NCBI RefSeq assembly: GCF_027938815.1
Contig: NZ_CP115913.1
Location: 2,142,001-2,206,000 of the forward strand
Source of the DNA: Oceanirhabdus sp. W0125-5
Lineage (GTDB): Bacteria > Bacillota > Clostridia > Clostridiales > Clostridiaceae
DNA length: 64,000 bases
Direction of reading: 5' to 3'
The position numbers and the translations under genes are program-made. Below, in pieces: positions 34,586 through 44,050 of the stretch (positions are counted from its first letter, which is position 1; each line of letters starts with the position of its first letter). The notes beneath the pieces were generated by a model. The model saw nothing but the letters and a program-made list of their open reading frames with translations, had not been told where the DNA came from and searched no databases.

Positions 34586-35338
34586 ATGGAAAAGAGTCCA
34601 GCGCCAGCACTCACTAATGGGTTAGAAATAATTGAGTTAATTGCTGAAAAAGGAGAAGTGGGATTTAATTCTATCAGTGAGATTAAAGGAATAAGTGTTA
34701 GTAGTTTAAATAGAATTTTAAAGGTTTTATTATCAAAGTCTTACATAGTTAAAAATGATAAAGGTAAATATATGTTAGGTTCTAGAATTTTTACTCTTGC
34801 AAAAAGTGAATCTCTCTGGAATGGAATTTTGAAAAGAGCATCTAATATATTAAAGGAAATAAGTGAAAAGTATGAAGCAACAGCTTTGTTATTTGGTTTT
34901 TCAGATGAATCAGTAATTGCATTAGATAAAGTTATAAATATTGATAGTGTAGTAATGCAGAAGGTGGGTACTGTCAGTAAACAGTTTTTAAATAGACCAT
35001 GGGGCTTTGTATATATGGCAAGTGTTTCAGCGGAATCAAGAAAGAAATTTTATGAAATAGTAAAAAACAGTGAAAATGATAGTAGAGAAACACCCTCTCA
35101 TGAAGAGGTAGAAGAATTTATTGAATTTGCAAAACGAGAAGGATATTCAGATGATTTTGGAAAAATTAAGTCCTCAATTCGCAGGTTAGCAGTACCTATT
35201 GTTAATTCTAAGGGAGAAGTAATCTCGGCTTTGGCAGTAGGATTTGTTAATGGTGCTTTAAGTGAGGAGACAATTGAAGAAATTATTTCGTACCTAAAGA
35301 ATAAAGCAGTAGAATTAAATAATTTGATTAGTCAATAA
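34586..35338 (+). CDS. IclR-family transcriptional regulator, 250 aa
   Basis: The N-terminal winged helix reads LEIIELIAEKGEVGFNSISEIKGISVSSLNRILKVLLSKSYI. The C-terminal effector domain covers about 75-250 and includes the family-typical SSIRRLAVPIVNSKGEVISALAVGF. I chose the ATG at 34586 after AAAGGAGG. IclR proteins sense small organic acids. The nearest possible target is the flippase gene 48 bases downstream, with which it may be cotranscribed. Confidence 0.91.
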   Translation: MEKSPAPALTNGLEIIELIAEKGEVGFNSISEIKGISVSSLNRILKVLLSKSYIVKNDKGKYMLGSRIFTLAKSESLWNGILKRASNILKEISEKYEATALLFGFSDESVIALDKVINIDSVVMQKVGTVSKQFLNRPWGFVYMASVSAESRKKFYEIVKNSENDSRETPSHEEVEEFIEFAKREGYSDDFGKIKSSIRRLAVPIVNSKGEVISALAVGFVNGALSEETIEEIISYLKNKAVELNNLISQ

Positions 35339-35386
35339 GAAGATAATTAATGATAAGAAGAGAATTAATGATAAGGAGATATTGAT

Positions 35387-36589
35387 ATGGCCACTGAGAA
35401 TTTTTCTAAAAAGCTTATTGAATCGTTTTTTGGAAATATAGCAACATTTGCTTTAAACTTATTATTTCCATTTGTAGCGACACGATTATATGGTTCTGAT
35501 ATTTTAGGTAAATATACCTATGGATATTCTATAGTTATGATGACGATTTTTTTAGCAACACTAGGACTGGGGACGGGACTACTTTATTTTATACCACGAG
35601 AAGGAAATAAGTATATCACATCCTCTTTCGTATTGAATTTTTTTGCAAGTATAGTGATTAGTTCAGTTTTATTTGTTTTTATTAAAGATAGTACAGTGAG
35701 AGCCATGCTGCCTTTAATATGGCTACTGTCTGCTGAACAATTATTTTTCACTATTTATAGAGCTAAACACAGTATAAAAGAATATTTCTTGATAAATATT
35801 TTATGTGGACTGTGTCTTAAGATTATTCTTACTGTAGTATTATTTAAAATATTTGGAGTTAATTCTGTTAATATAATTATAGCAACATATATATCAGTTA
35901 TATTATCTTTAACTTTTTATTCATTTAAGCAAAGAAAGATGTTTGGAAAGTTTGTAATTAGTAAGAGTGTAATAAAATATTCTCTACCATTGATTATTGG
36001 AACAATGATGTCAGTTTTAATAAGTCAAATTGATGTAATAATGATAGGTAATATGATTAGTAAGCAGGAGGTTGCTGTATACAATGTTGCTGCAAAAATT
36101 GCAACATTCCCATCAATCTTACTAGTGGTACTAAACACTGTATTTCCACCAATAGTAGCTAAATTATATCACGATGGTGAACTTGATAAGCTAAGAAAAA
36201 TGTATAAGTTATCCGCAAGAACACTTGCTGCTTTATCAAGTATAATTATTATTTTAATGGTGATTTTCAGAGAAAACCTATTGGGGTATTACGGACCAGA
36301 GTTTTTAAGAGGGCAGTATGTTATTGTATTTAGAGGAATAGGCCAACTTATAAATGCTTCCGTTGGAAGTGTATGGTATATAGTTTGTATGACGGGAAGA
36401 CCAAAAGTAAATATGGCAGGAAAGGTTTCGGCTGGAGTTATTAATACAGTTTTGAATATACTTCTTATACCTGTTTGGGGAATAACCGGAGCAGCAATTG
36501 CTAGTATGATATCTGTTGGATTTGTGAATATATTAGGGTATTCTATTGTATCAAGAATCTTAAAGGTAAAGGTTTATGGCGTTGTGTAA
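35387..36589 (+). CDS. Polysaccharide flippase-like (MOP superfamily) protein, 400 aa
   Basis: About 12 hydrophobic segments match the Wzx/PST flippase type, which turns lipid-linked sugars across the membrane. Signs are NLLFPFVATRLYGSDILGKYTYGYS, PLIIGTMMSVLISQIDVIMIGNM and KVNMAGKVSAGVINTVLNILLIPVWGITGAAIASMIS. No glycosyltransferase genes are near, so the cargo is unknown. The intergenic DNA before it carries two near-copies of AATTAATGATAAG, the second followed by its AAGGAG site. REP-type repeats begin just after its stop. Confidence 0.88.
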   Translation: MATENFSKKLIESFFGNIATFALNLLFPFVATRLYGSDILGKYTYGYSIVMMTIFLATLGLGTGLLYFIPREGNKYITSSFVLNFFASIVISSVLFVFIKDSTVRAMLPLIWLLSAEQLFFTIYRAKHSIKEYFLINILCGLCLKIILTVVLFKIFGVNSVNIIIATYISVILSLTFYSFKQRKMFGKFVISKSVIKYSLPLIIGTMMSVLISQIDVIMIGNMISKQEVAVYNVAAKIATFPSILLVVLNTVFPPIVAKLYHDGELDKLRKMYKLSARTLAALSSIIIILMVIFRENLLGYYGPEFLRGQYVIVFRGIGQLINASVGSVWYIVCMTGRPKVNMAGKVSAGVINTVLNILLIPVWGITGAAIASMISVGFVNILGYSIVSRILKVKVYGVV

Positions 36590-36602
36590 AAAGTGAAAAG
36601 CA

Positions 36603-36790
36603 GGGGACGGAAAAGCGTGGGGACGGTTAATAAATTTTTAGGATAGGAAAAGCATGGGAAAAGCATGGGGACGGTTAATAAACATTTAAGATTAAATTTC
36701 GCAATAGTTGAGTAAAAGCTGAGGAGTAGTTGGTAATCCTCAGCTTTTTTTGAGAATAAGGGTGAGAATTGGGGACGGTTAATAAATATT
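36603..36790 (+). repeat. Cluster of four GGGGACGG repeats (REP-like)
   Basis: GGGGACGGTTAATAAA occurs at 36619, 36667 and 36771, with a partial GGGGACGGAAAA at 36603. Units are joined by AAAGCATGGG-type linkers. The last copy overlaps the stop codon of the threonine-aldolase-like gene. These units match those flanking the tyrosine transposase gene at 38021. Confidence 0.8.
36714..36752. terminator. Bidirectional terminator within the repeat cluster
   Basis: AAAAGCTGAGGA pairs with TCCTCAGCTTTT and runs into T on the plus strand and T on the minus strand. Confidence 0.85.
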
Positions 36791-37801
36791 TAATTCGTCT
36801 ATAAACTCAAAAACAGCTTCTTTTTTAGTAGCCCATGAAGTGACAAGTCTAATTGCAGAATTATTAGCATCGATTTTTTCCCATGTATAAAAGCTAAATT
36901 TCTTTTCAAGTTTCTCAATCAGTGTATTATTTAATATTGGAAAGATTTGATTAGTAGGGGAATCTATTAAAAACTTGCAATTAGCATTTTTTAGACCTTC
37001 AGTTAAGAGTTTTGCCATTTCATTAGCATGATTAGCTAGTTCGAAATAAAGAGTATCTGTAAATAATTCTTCAAATTGAATTCCTAGTAGTCGACCCTTA
37101 GCAACAAGACCTCCTTTTTGTTTTATATTATATCTAAAATCTTCTTTTAAAGTTTCATTTTTTATAATTAAAGCTTCACCAAGAAGGGCACCGTTTTTGG
37201 TCCCACCAATAAAAAAAGCATCAGTTAAATTGCACATATCTGATATTGTTAAATTAGCTTCTTTAACAGTAAGTGCACAACCTAACCTTGCTCCATCTGC
37301 ATATAAGAGAAGATTATTAGAGTTACAGAACTTACTGAGAACTTTAAGTTCTTCATTTGTGTATATAGTACCAAGTTCTGTTGGATTAGAAATATATACG
37401 AGCCTAGGTTTTACAGCATGTTCATTCACATGAAAAGCTAATACATCTTTAATATTATCAGGAGTTAATTTTCCATCTATTGAATCTACTGTAATTACTT
37501 TATGTCCAGTATATTCAATTGCTCCAGTTTCATGAACCGCAATATGACCTGTATTAGCAGATATACAGGCTTCGTAAGGTCTCAAAAAAGCTCCAATTGC
37601 TATTAGGTTTGTTTGAGTTCCTCCAGATATAAGGTGAACATCTATATCTTCATTTCCTATTAGTTTTTTTATTTTAGAAATTGCATTTTTAGTATGAGTA
37701 TCCATTCCATAGCCTTCTTCTTGTATCATATTGGATTGAATAAGGGCATTTAAAATTCTAGGATGTGCACCTTCACTATAGTCGTTTTTAAAGCTATACA
37801 T
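36779..37801 (-). CDS. Threonine aldolase family PLP enzyme, 340 aa
   Basis: Low-specificity threonine aldolases split threonine or allo-threonine to glycine and acetaldehyde. Signs are the N-terminal FKNDYSEGAHPRIL, ANTGHIAVHETGAIEYTGHK, the PLP-contacting DGARLG, and the Schiff-base lysine in FFIGGTKNGAL. I chose the ATG at 37801 after AAAGGAGG; an upstream in-frame ATG has no site. A related beta-eliminating lyase specificity is possible. Its stop codon lies within a GGGGACGGTTAATAAA repeat. Confidence 0.9.
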   Translation of the reverse strand: MYSFKNDYSEGAHPRILNALIQSNMIQEEGYGMDTHTKNAISKIKKLIGNEDIDVHLISGGTQTNLIAIGAFLRPYEACISANTGHIAVHETGAIEYTGHKVITVDSIDGKLTPDNIKDVLAFHVNEHAVKPRLVYISNPTELGTIYTNEELKVLSKFCNSNNLLLYADGARLGCALTVKEANLTISDMCNLTDAFFIGGTKNGALLGEALIIKNETLKEDFRYNIKQKGGLVAKGRLLGIQFEELFTDTLYFELANHANEMAKLLTEGLKNANCKFLIDSPTNQIFPILNNTLIEKLEKKFSFYTWEKIDANNSAIRLVTSWATKKEAVFEFIDELNIY

Positions 37802-38020
37802 ATGTAATCCTCCTTTGGTATAAATTCTAAGTAAAACTATATTCATTTAAAAGAAAAGCTTAAATTAGTTAAAACTTTAAATAAATATAGTATAGATATA
37901 TTTGTTAAAAGTTTCAACTGAAATAAGGGAAGGTTAACAAATATTTATGTTTATAACCACAATTTATAGTCAAGATTAATAAGAGCAACAAATATTATGA
38001 TAATAATTGAGGTGATAAAC

Positions 38021-38932
38021 ATGCCCCGTAAAGCAAGACAAAAATCATATAATGCTATCTATCATATAATGGCGAGAAGTATAACTGAAGTGGATTTGTA
38101 TAAAGATAATGAGGATAAAGAAGTTTATTTATCATATATTAAAAAGTATCAGAAATTATATAGATTCAAAGTTTATGCATATTGTCTTATGGATAATCAT
38201 GTTCATATTATGATAGATGCTAATGGATCAGATATATCAAGGGTTATGCATGGTATTAATTCTTCATATGTACGTTATTTTAATAAAAAGCATAAAAGAC
38301 ATGGTCATCTTTTTCAAGACAGATTTAAAAGTAAAATGGTCTTAGATAATAAGTATTTGTGTGCATTATCGCTATATATTCACAATAATCCAATAGATAT
38401 ACCAAAGTATAAAGATAGTCCGGAAAAATACTACTTTTCTAGTCTTGCAGTATATTTTGGTGAAAGAAAGGATCCTTTTGGTTTAATTCAAGATTGGTTT
38501 TTGATGAGTTTCTTTGGAGATACTTTAAGAAGAGCAAGAAAAAAATATAGCAGACTTATTTTTAAATATGAAAATAAAAAGGTTGAGGAAAAAATTAATT
38601 TTAAACATGAAGAGACTGAGTATAGAAGTGGTAGGAATACACTTGTAAGAAATTTCAAACCAGAAGATATAATTGAGTTTATTGCATCAAAGCTAAAGAT
38701 ATCAGAGTTGAATATTCATTTAAAGCATAGAAGGGAATATATTGAGGCAAAAGCAATAATAGTTTTATTAATGCGTAGTTTGTGTAACTATAGGTGTACT
38801 GATATATGTAATGTTCTTGGTAATATATCACAGGTGAGAGTCTCGGAATTAAGTAGTTTAGGTATTAAGTTAATGGATAATAAAAAATATAAAGAAATTG
38901 TGGAAGAATTTATAGAGTGTTATTCAGTATAG
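38021..38932 (+). CDS. REP-associated tyrosine transposase (RAYT, Y1 family), 303 aa
   Basis: The protein starts MPRKARQKSYNAIYHIMAR, the common start of RAYTs, at an ATG after GAGGTGAT. The HUH metal motif is H60-V-H62 (MDNHVHIM). The helix with the catalytic tyrosine reads YLCALSLYIHNNP (112-124). The C-terminal 90 residues (about 210-300) resemble a DnaA-like helix-turn-helix domain, a known RAYT fusion. RAYTs are single-copy relatives of IS200/IS605 transposases that act on REP palindromes. Matching repeats with hairpins lie on both sides. The frame is intact. Confidence 0.92.
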   Translation: MPRKARQKSYNAIYHIMARSITEVDLYKDNEDKEVYLSYIKKYQKLYRFKVYAYCLMDNHVHIMIDANGSDISRVMHGINSSYVRYFNKKHKRHGHLFQDRFKSKMVLDNKYLCALSLYIHNNPIDIPKYKDSPEKYYFSSLAVYFGERKDPFGLIQDWFLMSFFGDTLRRARKKYSRLIFKYENKKVEEKINFKHEETEYRSGRNTLVRNFKPEDIIEFIASKLKISELNIHLKHRREYIEAKAIIVLLMRSLCNYRCTDICNVLGNISQVRVSELSSLGIKLMDNKKYKEIVEEFIECYSV

Positions 38933-39105
38933 TAAAAATTTTTGATGGATTAAAATTTAAATAAATAATTATTAAATGCTGTTTTTAGAGCAAATAATAG
39001 GACAAGCATTAAATATCATCTTATTAATCAATGAAATGAGCACTATTTATAGTTAATTCTCAATCGTTTTTTAAAATTTTAGCATGAATGTTTAGACTAA
39101 AAAAC

Positions 39106-39180
39106 TATTAACCGTCCCTAATTATCGAGACGGTTATTTTGGTCAATGACGGTTAACATGAACATATGTTAACCGTCCCC
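39106..39180. repeat. Paired REP-type palindromes downstream of the RAYT gene
   Basis: Two hairpins lie side by side. AACCGTC (39110) pairs with GACGGTT (to 39136). GACGGTTAACAT (39148) pairs with ATGTTAACCGTC (to 39179), a near-perfect 12-bp arm. Both are built from the GGGGACGGTTAA unit in opposite orientations. The second abuts the spoVR stop and may act as its terminator. Confidence 0.8.
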
Positions 39181-39181
39181 A

Positions 39182-40552
39182 TTAAATCACATGAATTGTC
39201 TTATCCTTAGTGCAGCGAATAAGTTTCTTGCTACCATCAACTATAGTCTTAAATAATACCTTTCCGCCCCAAAGCTCAACAAGGTGCTTTAATGTTTTAT
39301 ATGCATATGTCATTTCAAGATCTCTACCATCATGTTCATGCACTATTAGAAGGGTATTATCCTTAGTTGCAAATTCTTCAACTTTTATATAAGGGATTGA
39401 GCCCATTCCAACACTCGTTGCTAAAGTATCTCTGATTTTTTTCCAGCCTTCTTTATCAGAGACTTCGTCAATAATATAGTCTTTGTTTTTTTTCTTATAT
39501 TGGAACATATTCATTTCATTACAGAGTTCCTCTGTAAGATATTTTCTTATAAAGGATTGGTCTCTCTCAAGTTTTCGAACTTCAAATATTTTATCTCTTC
39601 CGTATCTCTTTTCAATGTCTTCAAACATCTTAAATCCAACAAAATAAGGATTTATTGATCCTAAGAAAGGTCTTATAACTTGATTATGTCTACTCAAAAA
39701 TTCCATATGGAGACTTTGAGGAAGATCTAATTTATTTAATATTTTATAGTGCCAGTAACTTGCCCATCCTTCATTCATGATTTTAGTTTCAATTTGAGGG
39801 ATAAAGTATTTTGTTTGCTTCATTACAATCTCAAGAATATCTTTTTCCCAGTCTGATAAATTGCTGTATTCAATTAAGAAACTCATAATATCGTCAGTAG
39901 GTTCTATAGGAATCCTATTTAAATTTGGAGGGTCTATTTCTTGAATTTCATCTAAAATACCATTCTTTTTAGTATCTTTTTGATACTTTTCAAGAAGTCT
40001 TTTTTTCGTTTCTTCTCTAGTTAATTGTTTTTCACCTATAACTCTAGCTGTATGAAAACTTAATGCATGAGCAGCATCTAGTATACGTTCAACTTTTTCG
40101 TACCCTATAGCAGGATCTGAGATGTATGATCTAATCCTATCAGAATGATTTTTGAACATTTCAACTGTATAGTCAGCCCTAGTACCTTCAGCAAACAACC
40201 TATTGTTTTTAAAAAAATCATTGTGGCCATGTACATGAGCCATAGTTAGTATTTGTAGAAGAAGAGTATTGTCCTTCATAAGATAAGCAATACAAGGATC
40301 GGAGTTAATTACCATTTCATATGGTAACCCCTCTAAATTATAATTGTAGAATGTTTTCTTTCTTTCGTAGGCTTTACCATAGCTCCAATGTGGATAGTGT
40401 GAGGGCATACCTACATAAGCTTCAAAGCATATCATATCCTCATAGCTGCAAATCTCATATTCTTGAGTATAACAATCTAGTCCTTCAGCCTTAACAATAT
40501 CATTAATTTTTTTATCCCATTCTTGCAGCATTTTAACTGTATAATCAATCAT
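39182..40552 (-). CDS. spoVR: SpoVR family protein, 456 aa
   Basis: SpoVR is needed for normal spore cortex formation in Bacillus; its biochemistry is unknown. Family features are the N-terminal YEICSYEDMICFEAYVGMPSHYPHWSYGKAYE, VINSDPCIAYLM, HVHGHNDFFKNN, and NEGWASYWHYKI. The length is normal. It is the last gene of the prkA-yhbH-spoVR operon, starting 10 bases after yhbH on the minus strand. Confidence 0.95.
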   Translation of the reverse strand: MIDYTVKMLQEWDKKINDIVKAEGLDCYTQEYEICSYEDMICFEAYVGMPSHYPHWSYGKAYERKKTFYNYNLEGLPYEMVINSDPCIAYLMKDNTLLLQILTMAHVHGHNDFFKNNRLFAEGTRADYTVEMFKNHSDRIRSYISDPAIGYEKVERILDAAHALSFHTARVIGEKQLTREETKKRLLEKYQKDTKKNGILDEIQEIDPPNLNRIPIEPTDDIMSFLIEYSNLSDWEKDILEIVMKQTKYFIPQIETKIMNEGWASYWHYKILNKLDLPQSLHMEFLSRHNQVIRPFLGSINPYFVGFKMFEDIEKRYGRDKIFEVRKLERDQSFIRKYLTEELCNEMNMFQYKKKNKDYIIDEVSDKEGWKKIRDTLATSVGMGSIPYIKVEEFATKDNTLLIVHEHDGRDLEMTYAYKTLKHLVELWGGKVLFKTIVDGSKKLIRCTKDKTIHVI

Positions 40553-40562
40553 AGATAAATCA

Positions 40563-41837
40563 TCATTCCATAAGGCCCTTTTCTTTGCTTAGTAATTTTT
40601 TTAGGGCTGGAATAATATCCTCCTTTCCAGACATTGTTACAACGGAAAAATTATCTGATTTTACATTATTCATAAATTGCTGTTTGATAGTGCTGCTTGG
40701 GATATATCCTCCAATACTAATCTGACCATAACCAAAAAGATTGCAAGTTTCACAAAGTTCCTTAGCTGCTTCTACAGCTTTCTGATTATCTTCTCTCCAG
40801 TTATCACCATCACTACAGTGGAAAGCATAGATATTCCATAGGGCAGGATTATATCTTTCTTCAATGATTTCTAAAGCTTTATTATAACCACTACTTATAT
40901 AAGTTCCACCTGACTCACCTTTATGGAAAAATTCCAGCTCATTTACTTCTTTTCCTACAGTTGTATGAGCTATAAAAACTACTTCAACATTTACATATTT
41001 TAATCGTACAAACTGATATAATAGAAAATAAAAACTTCGAGCTAAATATTTCTTTGTGATACTCATTGAGCCAGAAGTATCCATAATGCACATTACAACA
41101 GCATTACTTTCTTTTTTAATATCGTTCCTAATATGATAATATCTTAGATCATCTTCCTTAAAAGGGAACCTTTCTTTTGTGGTGTTGGAGTTTCTGGTAT
41201 CTAAGTTGGTTGAATCTTTAGATAAATCATCAGATAAATCATCAGATAAATCATCAGATAAATCTTCAGGTAAATTACCATGAGCTTCCGAAGTTAGTTC
41301 TTTACCTCGATTAGTTGCTTTTTTCCGTTTAATCTTTTCAACTACAGATCTCTTTTTAGCAAGGCGAGGTCTAATCCCTTTTCGTTGATAACCTAATCTT
41401 TTAAATTTCTTTTCAGATTCTATTTCACTGAATTTTTTTCTTTCCATGTCTGGAAGCTCTAAATCATCAAAGAGATAATTGATTAATTCTTCAATAGTGA
41501 TCTCGGTTTCATAAATGTCTTCACCCTCATTATTTCCAGCCTCTTGATCTCCTTGACCTTTTTCCATTTGGTCACTTCCAATCTTATCTCCACGTTTTTC
41601 ATCACCTGTACCTGAACCAACACCAGGTTTGTTCGTACCATATATAAATCTATATTCTTTTATTCCTTTTATAGGGATTTTTATTTTTTTATCTTTACTT
41701 TGACCAATAATGCTCTCTTCAGCTATAATATTTCCCAAGTTTCGTTTTATAGATTCCTCGATTAATTTTTTATGTCTTAATCTATCTTCAGCAGAACGGT
41801 CTCTTCCACTGCTATCAAATTCCCTAAATATGCCCAA
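40563..41837 (-). CDS. yhbH: YhbH/DUF444 sporulation protein, 424 aa
   Basis: The DUF444 family includes YhbH of Bacillus. The N-terminus FREFDSSGRDRSAEDRLRHKKLI is typical. The C-terminal half has a von Willebrand-like domain with a MIDAS motif, VVMCIMDTSGSMS, and HTTVGKEV and GGTYISSGY. A charged linker between them contains four or five copies of DLSD made by a 12-bp tandem repeat. It lies between prkA and spoVR in one operon; members work with the PrkA kinase. Confidence 0.94.
   Translation of the reverse strand: MGIFREFDSSGRDRSAEDRLRHKKLIEESIKRNLGNIIAEESIIGQSKDKKIKIPIKGIKEYRFIYGTNKPGVGSGTGDEKRGDKIGSDQMEKGQGDQEAGNNEGEDIYETEITIEELINYLFDDLELPDMERKKFSEIESEKKFKRLGYQRKGIRPRLAKKRSVVEKIKRKKATNRGKELTSEAHGNLPEDLSDDLSDDLSDDLSKDSTNLDTRNSNTTKERFPFKEDDLRYYHIRNDIKKESNAVVMCIMDTSGSMSITKKYLARSFYFLLYQFVRLKYVNVEVVFIAHTTVGKEVNELEFFHKGESGGTYISSGYNKALEIIEERYNPALWNIYAFHCSDGDNWREDNQKAVEAAKELCETCNLFGYGQISIGGYIPSSTIKQQFMNNVKSDNFSVVTMSGKEDIIPALKKLLSKEKGLME
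41217..41270 (-). repeat. 12-bp tandem repeat inside yhbH
   Basis: The plus strand reads GATAAATCATCA about four times in a row, encoding repeated DLSD. The repeat is in frame, so copy changes would alter linker length without a frameshift. Confidence 0.85.
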
Positions 41838-41879
41838 AGTGTCACCTCCTTAGGCTTTAGTAATCTATTATTACACTTA

Positions 41880-43802
41880 TCAGTCTTTCCATAAATTATT
41901 AGCTGCATATTTTAGGATTACGTTACAGCAATGCTGGCAATAGCCGTTTTTCTTCATTTCATCAACCATTGCATTATACTTCTCGTTCTGTTCCTTATCT
42001 CGTACCTTGGTACGTGTGATAACTCTGCTTAATTCCCTTACAGAAGTAGTGAGTTTCTTCTCAATTGCTTCTTTAAGAGGTTGATAACAAGTGTAGTCAA
42101 TTTTCCCACCATTTCTTATAACATAGAACATATAAGAAGTAACATCCTGTCTAAATCCTTTTGAAGAAGATGTAGAAATATTTATTTGTTCTTCAATTGA
42201 TCTCATGAAAGTTTCATCTGGTTCTAATTCCTCACCAGTACTTTTATCTTTAATTTTAGTTTTGTTTACATAAGACTCTGCGTGGTCTAGATAATTATTA
42301 AATAAATCTTCAGCTTGCTCTTTATAACCATGGATAAAGGCTTTTGTAACCTCATTTTCAAGTATTTTGTGATACTCTTTCTTTATAACGTTTTGAAGGA
42401 AATTTAAATAATTTTTCTTAGTATCTTCACCAATTGGTAGTTCTTTTACTGACTTTGTAAGCATTTCAAGAATTGAGATTGGATTTATACAATCATGTGG
42501 TGACTCTGCAATTGCTTGGTCTAATGCTTTCATAATAAATCGTGGAGAGATACCTGTCATACCTTCACGTGGAGCCGCTTCACGAAGTTCACTAATATCA
42601 ATTTTCTTAGTTGCACCTTTTTCAACAATCTCTTCACCGTTATAGATTTTTAATTTGGTCATAGCATTAACTTTATTAGATGGAACTAAACGAGTTAAAA
42701 TAGCAAACATTGAAGCAACTTCAATTGTGTGAGGTGCAATGTGAGCGCTAAAGGTACTCTTGCTCAACATTTTTTTATAAATCTTAAGTTCTTCATCTAA
42801 TTGAAGACAATAAGGAACTTCAATTCTAACAATTCTATCTAAAATTGCTTCATTCGTATGGTCTGATTTAAATTTATTCCATTCTGCTTCATTAGAGTGT
42901 GCTAATATAATTCCATCAAAATATATCATTGAAGATTTACCAGGTGAGGGGATACTCTTCTCTTGAGTTGCAGTAATCATTGTATGAAGATATTCAACTT
43001 CATTTTTGAATACCTCAATAAATTCTACAAGCCCTCTATTTCCAACATTAAAAGCACCATTTAGAGATAATACTCTTGGATCATCTTCAGGGTATAAATC
43101 CATCTTAGATATATCTACAGAACCAACAAGTACAGAAGTATCTTGATTATTAGGGTCAACTGGTGGAACAACACCAATACCTTTTCTTGCTCTAATACTA
43201 AAATCATGTGTTACTACAGGGAAGTTTTCAAATTCCCCATTGTATTCATGATTTAATTTATAGCTACAAGCTGGGCATAAATCTCCTTCAATTTTTACGT
43301 TTAAGAGTTTTTCGAATTCTTCTCTAAGATGATATGGAACTAGATGAAGAGGTTCTTCTCTCATTGGACATCCTTTAAGAGTATATACAGGTTCACTTAT
43401 TTCAAGTCCTTTCTTTAAAGCTTCCATTATGGAGGATTTTCCTGCACCTACTGGTCCAACTAGATATAGAACTTGGCGTGATTCTTCACCTTTCATAGCA
43501 GCGGTATGGAAGTATTTTACTATTTCCATTAGAACCTTATCTATACCAAAGAAATCATCTTTAAAGAAGTTATATTTTTTTATAACTTCATTTCCGTAAA
43601 TTCTTCTTAATTTAGGATGTTCACTGGTATTAAAAGTTTCTACGCCTTTATTAGTAATAGTTTTGTACATTCTTTCATGAGCTAACATAGCTAGTGAAGG
43701 GTTTTCTTTGAGTATATTAAGGTAATCAAGAAATGTGCCATCAAAATGTTTCTTTTTTCTATCATCTCTATCTTTTTTTATTAGATCTGAAAATTGAATC
43801 AT
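41880..43802 (-). CDS. prkA: PrkA family serine protein kinase/AAA protein, 640 aa
   Basis: PrkA has an N-terminal AAA-like domain with a P-loop, LVGPVGAGKSSI, and a C-terminal kinase-like region. Other family blocks are YTLKGCPMREEPLHLVP, GSVDISKMDLYPEDDPRVLSLNGAF and EGMTGISPRFIMKALDQAI. I chose the ATG at 43802 after AAAGGAGG; an upstream in-frame ATG would add 24 residues without a site. It is first in the operon with yhbH and spoVR, linked to sporulation and stress in Bacillus. Confidence 0.95.
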   Translation of the reverse strand: MIQFSDLIKKDRDDRKKKHFDGTFLDYLNILKENPSLAMLAHERMYKTITNKGVETFNTSEHPKLRRIYGNEVIKKYNFFKDDFFGIDKVLMEIVKYFHTAAMKGEESRQVLYLVGPVGAGKSSIMEALKKGLEISEPVYTLKGCPMREEPLHLVPYHLREEFEKLLNVKIEGDLCPACSYKLNHEYNGEFENFPVVTHDFSIRARKGIGVVPPVDPNNQDTSVLVGSVDISKMDLYPEDDPRVLSLNGAFNVGNRGLVEFIEVFKNEVEYLHTMITATQEKSIPSPGKSSMIYFDGIILAHSNEAEWNKFKSDHTNEAILDRIVRIEVPYCLQLDEELKIYKKMLSKSTFSAHIAPHTIEVASMFAILTRLVPSNKVNAMTKLKIYNGEEIVEKGATKKIDISELREAAPREGMTGISPRFIMKALDQAIAESPHDCINPISILEMLTKSVKELPIGEDTKKNYLNFLQNVIKKEYHKILENEVTKAFIHGYKEQAEDLFNNYLDHAESYVNKTKIKDKSTGEELEPDETFMRSIEEQINISTSSSKGFRQDVTSYMFYVIRNGGKIDYTCYQPLKEAIEKKLTTSVRELSRVITRTKVRDKEQNEKYNAMVDEMKKNGYCQHCCNVILKYAANNLWKD

Positions 43803-43975
43803 AAATTTGTATACCTCCTTTAAAGTAGAAAGAATTATTAGCTCATCATATTTTGAAAAACAAAATATTATCAACTTAAAAGTGAATATAATTCTACCTT
43901 ACTAATATTTATGTTTTTAATTCCTAAATTAAGACAATAATTTTCTAAAAAATAAATATAATTTACTAGTCATTG

Positions 43976-44026
43976 AAAAAAACAAAAGGCTATAGGATAT
44001 TTAATCCTAAACCTTTTGTTTTTTTC
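43976..44026 (-). terminator. Terminator of the first chemoreceptor gene
   Basis: AAAACAAAAGG with AGGAT on one arm pairs with ATCCT and CCTTTTGTTTT on the other; the minus strand ends in T. Confidence 0.82.
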
Positions 44027-44050
44027 ATGTACCTAAATGAGTAGGGGAGA

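Noticed and set aside
35339..35386. Direct repeats of AATTAATGATAAG before the flippase gene
   Set aside because: Only two short AT-rich copies that include the ribosome binding site; no further structure supports a regulatory role.
41217..41270. CRISPR-like array
   Set aside because: The units are 12 bp, contiguous, without spacers, and encode a protein repeat in yhbH.
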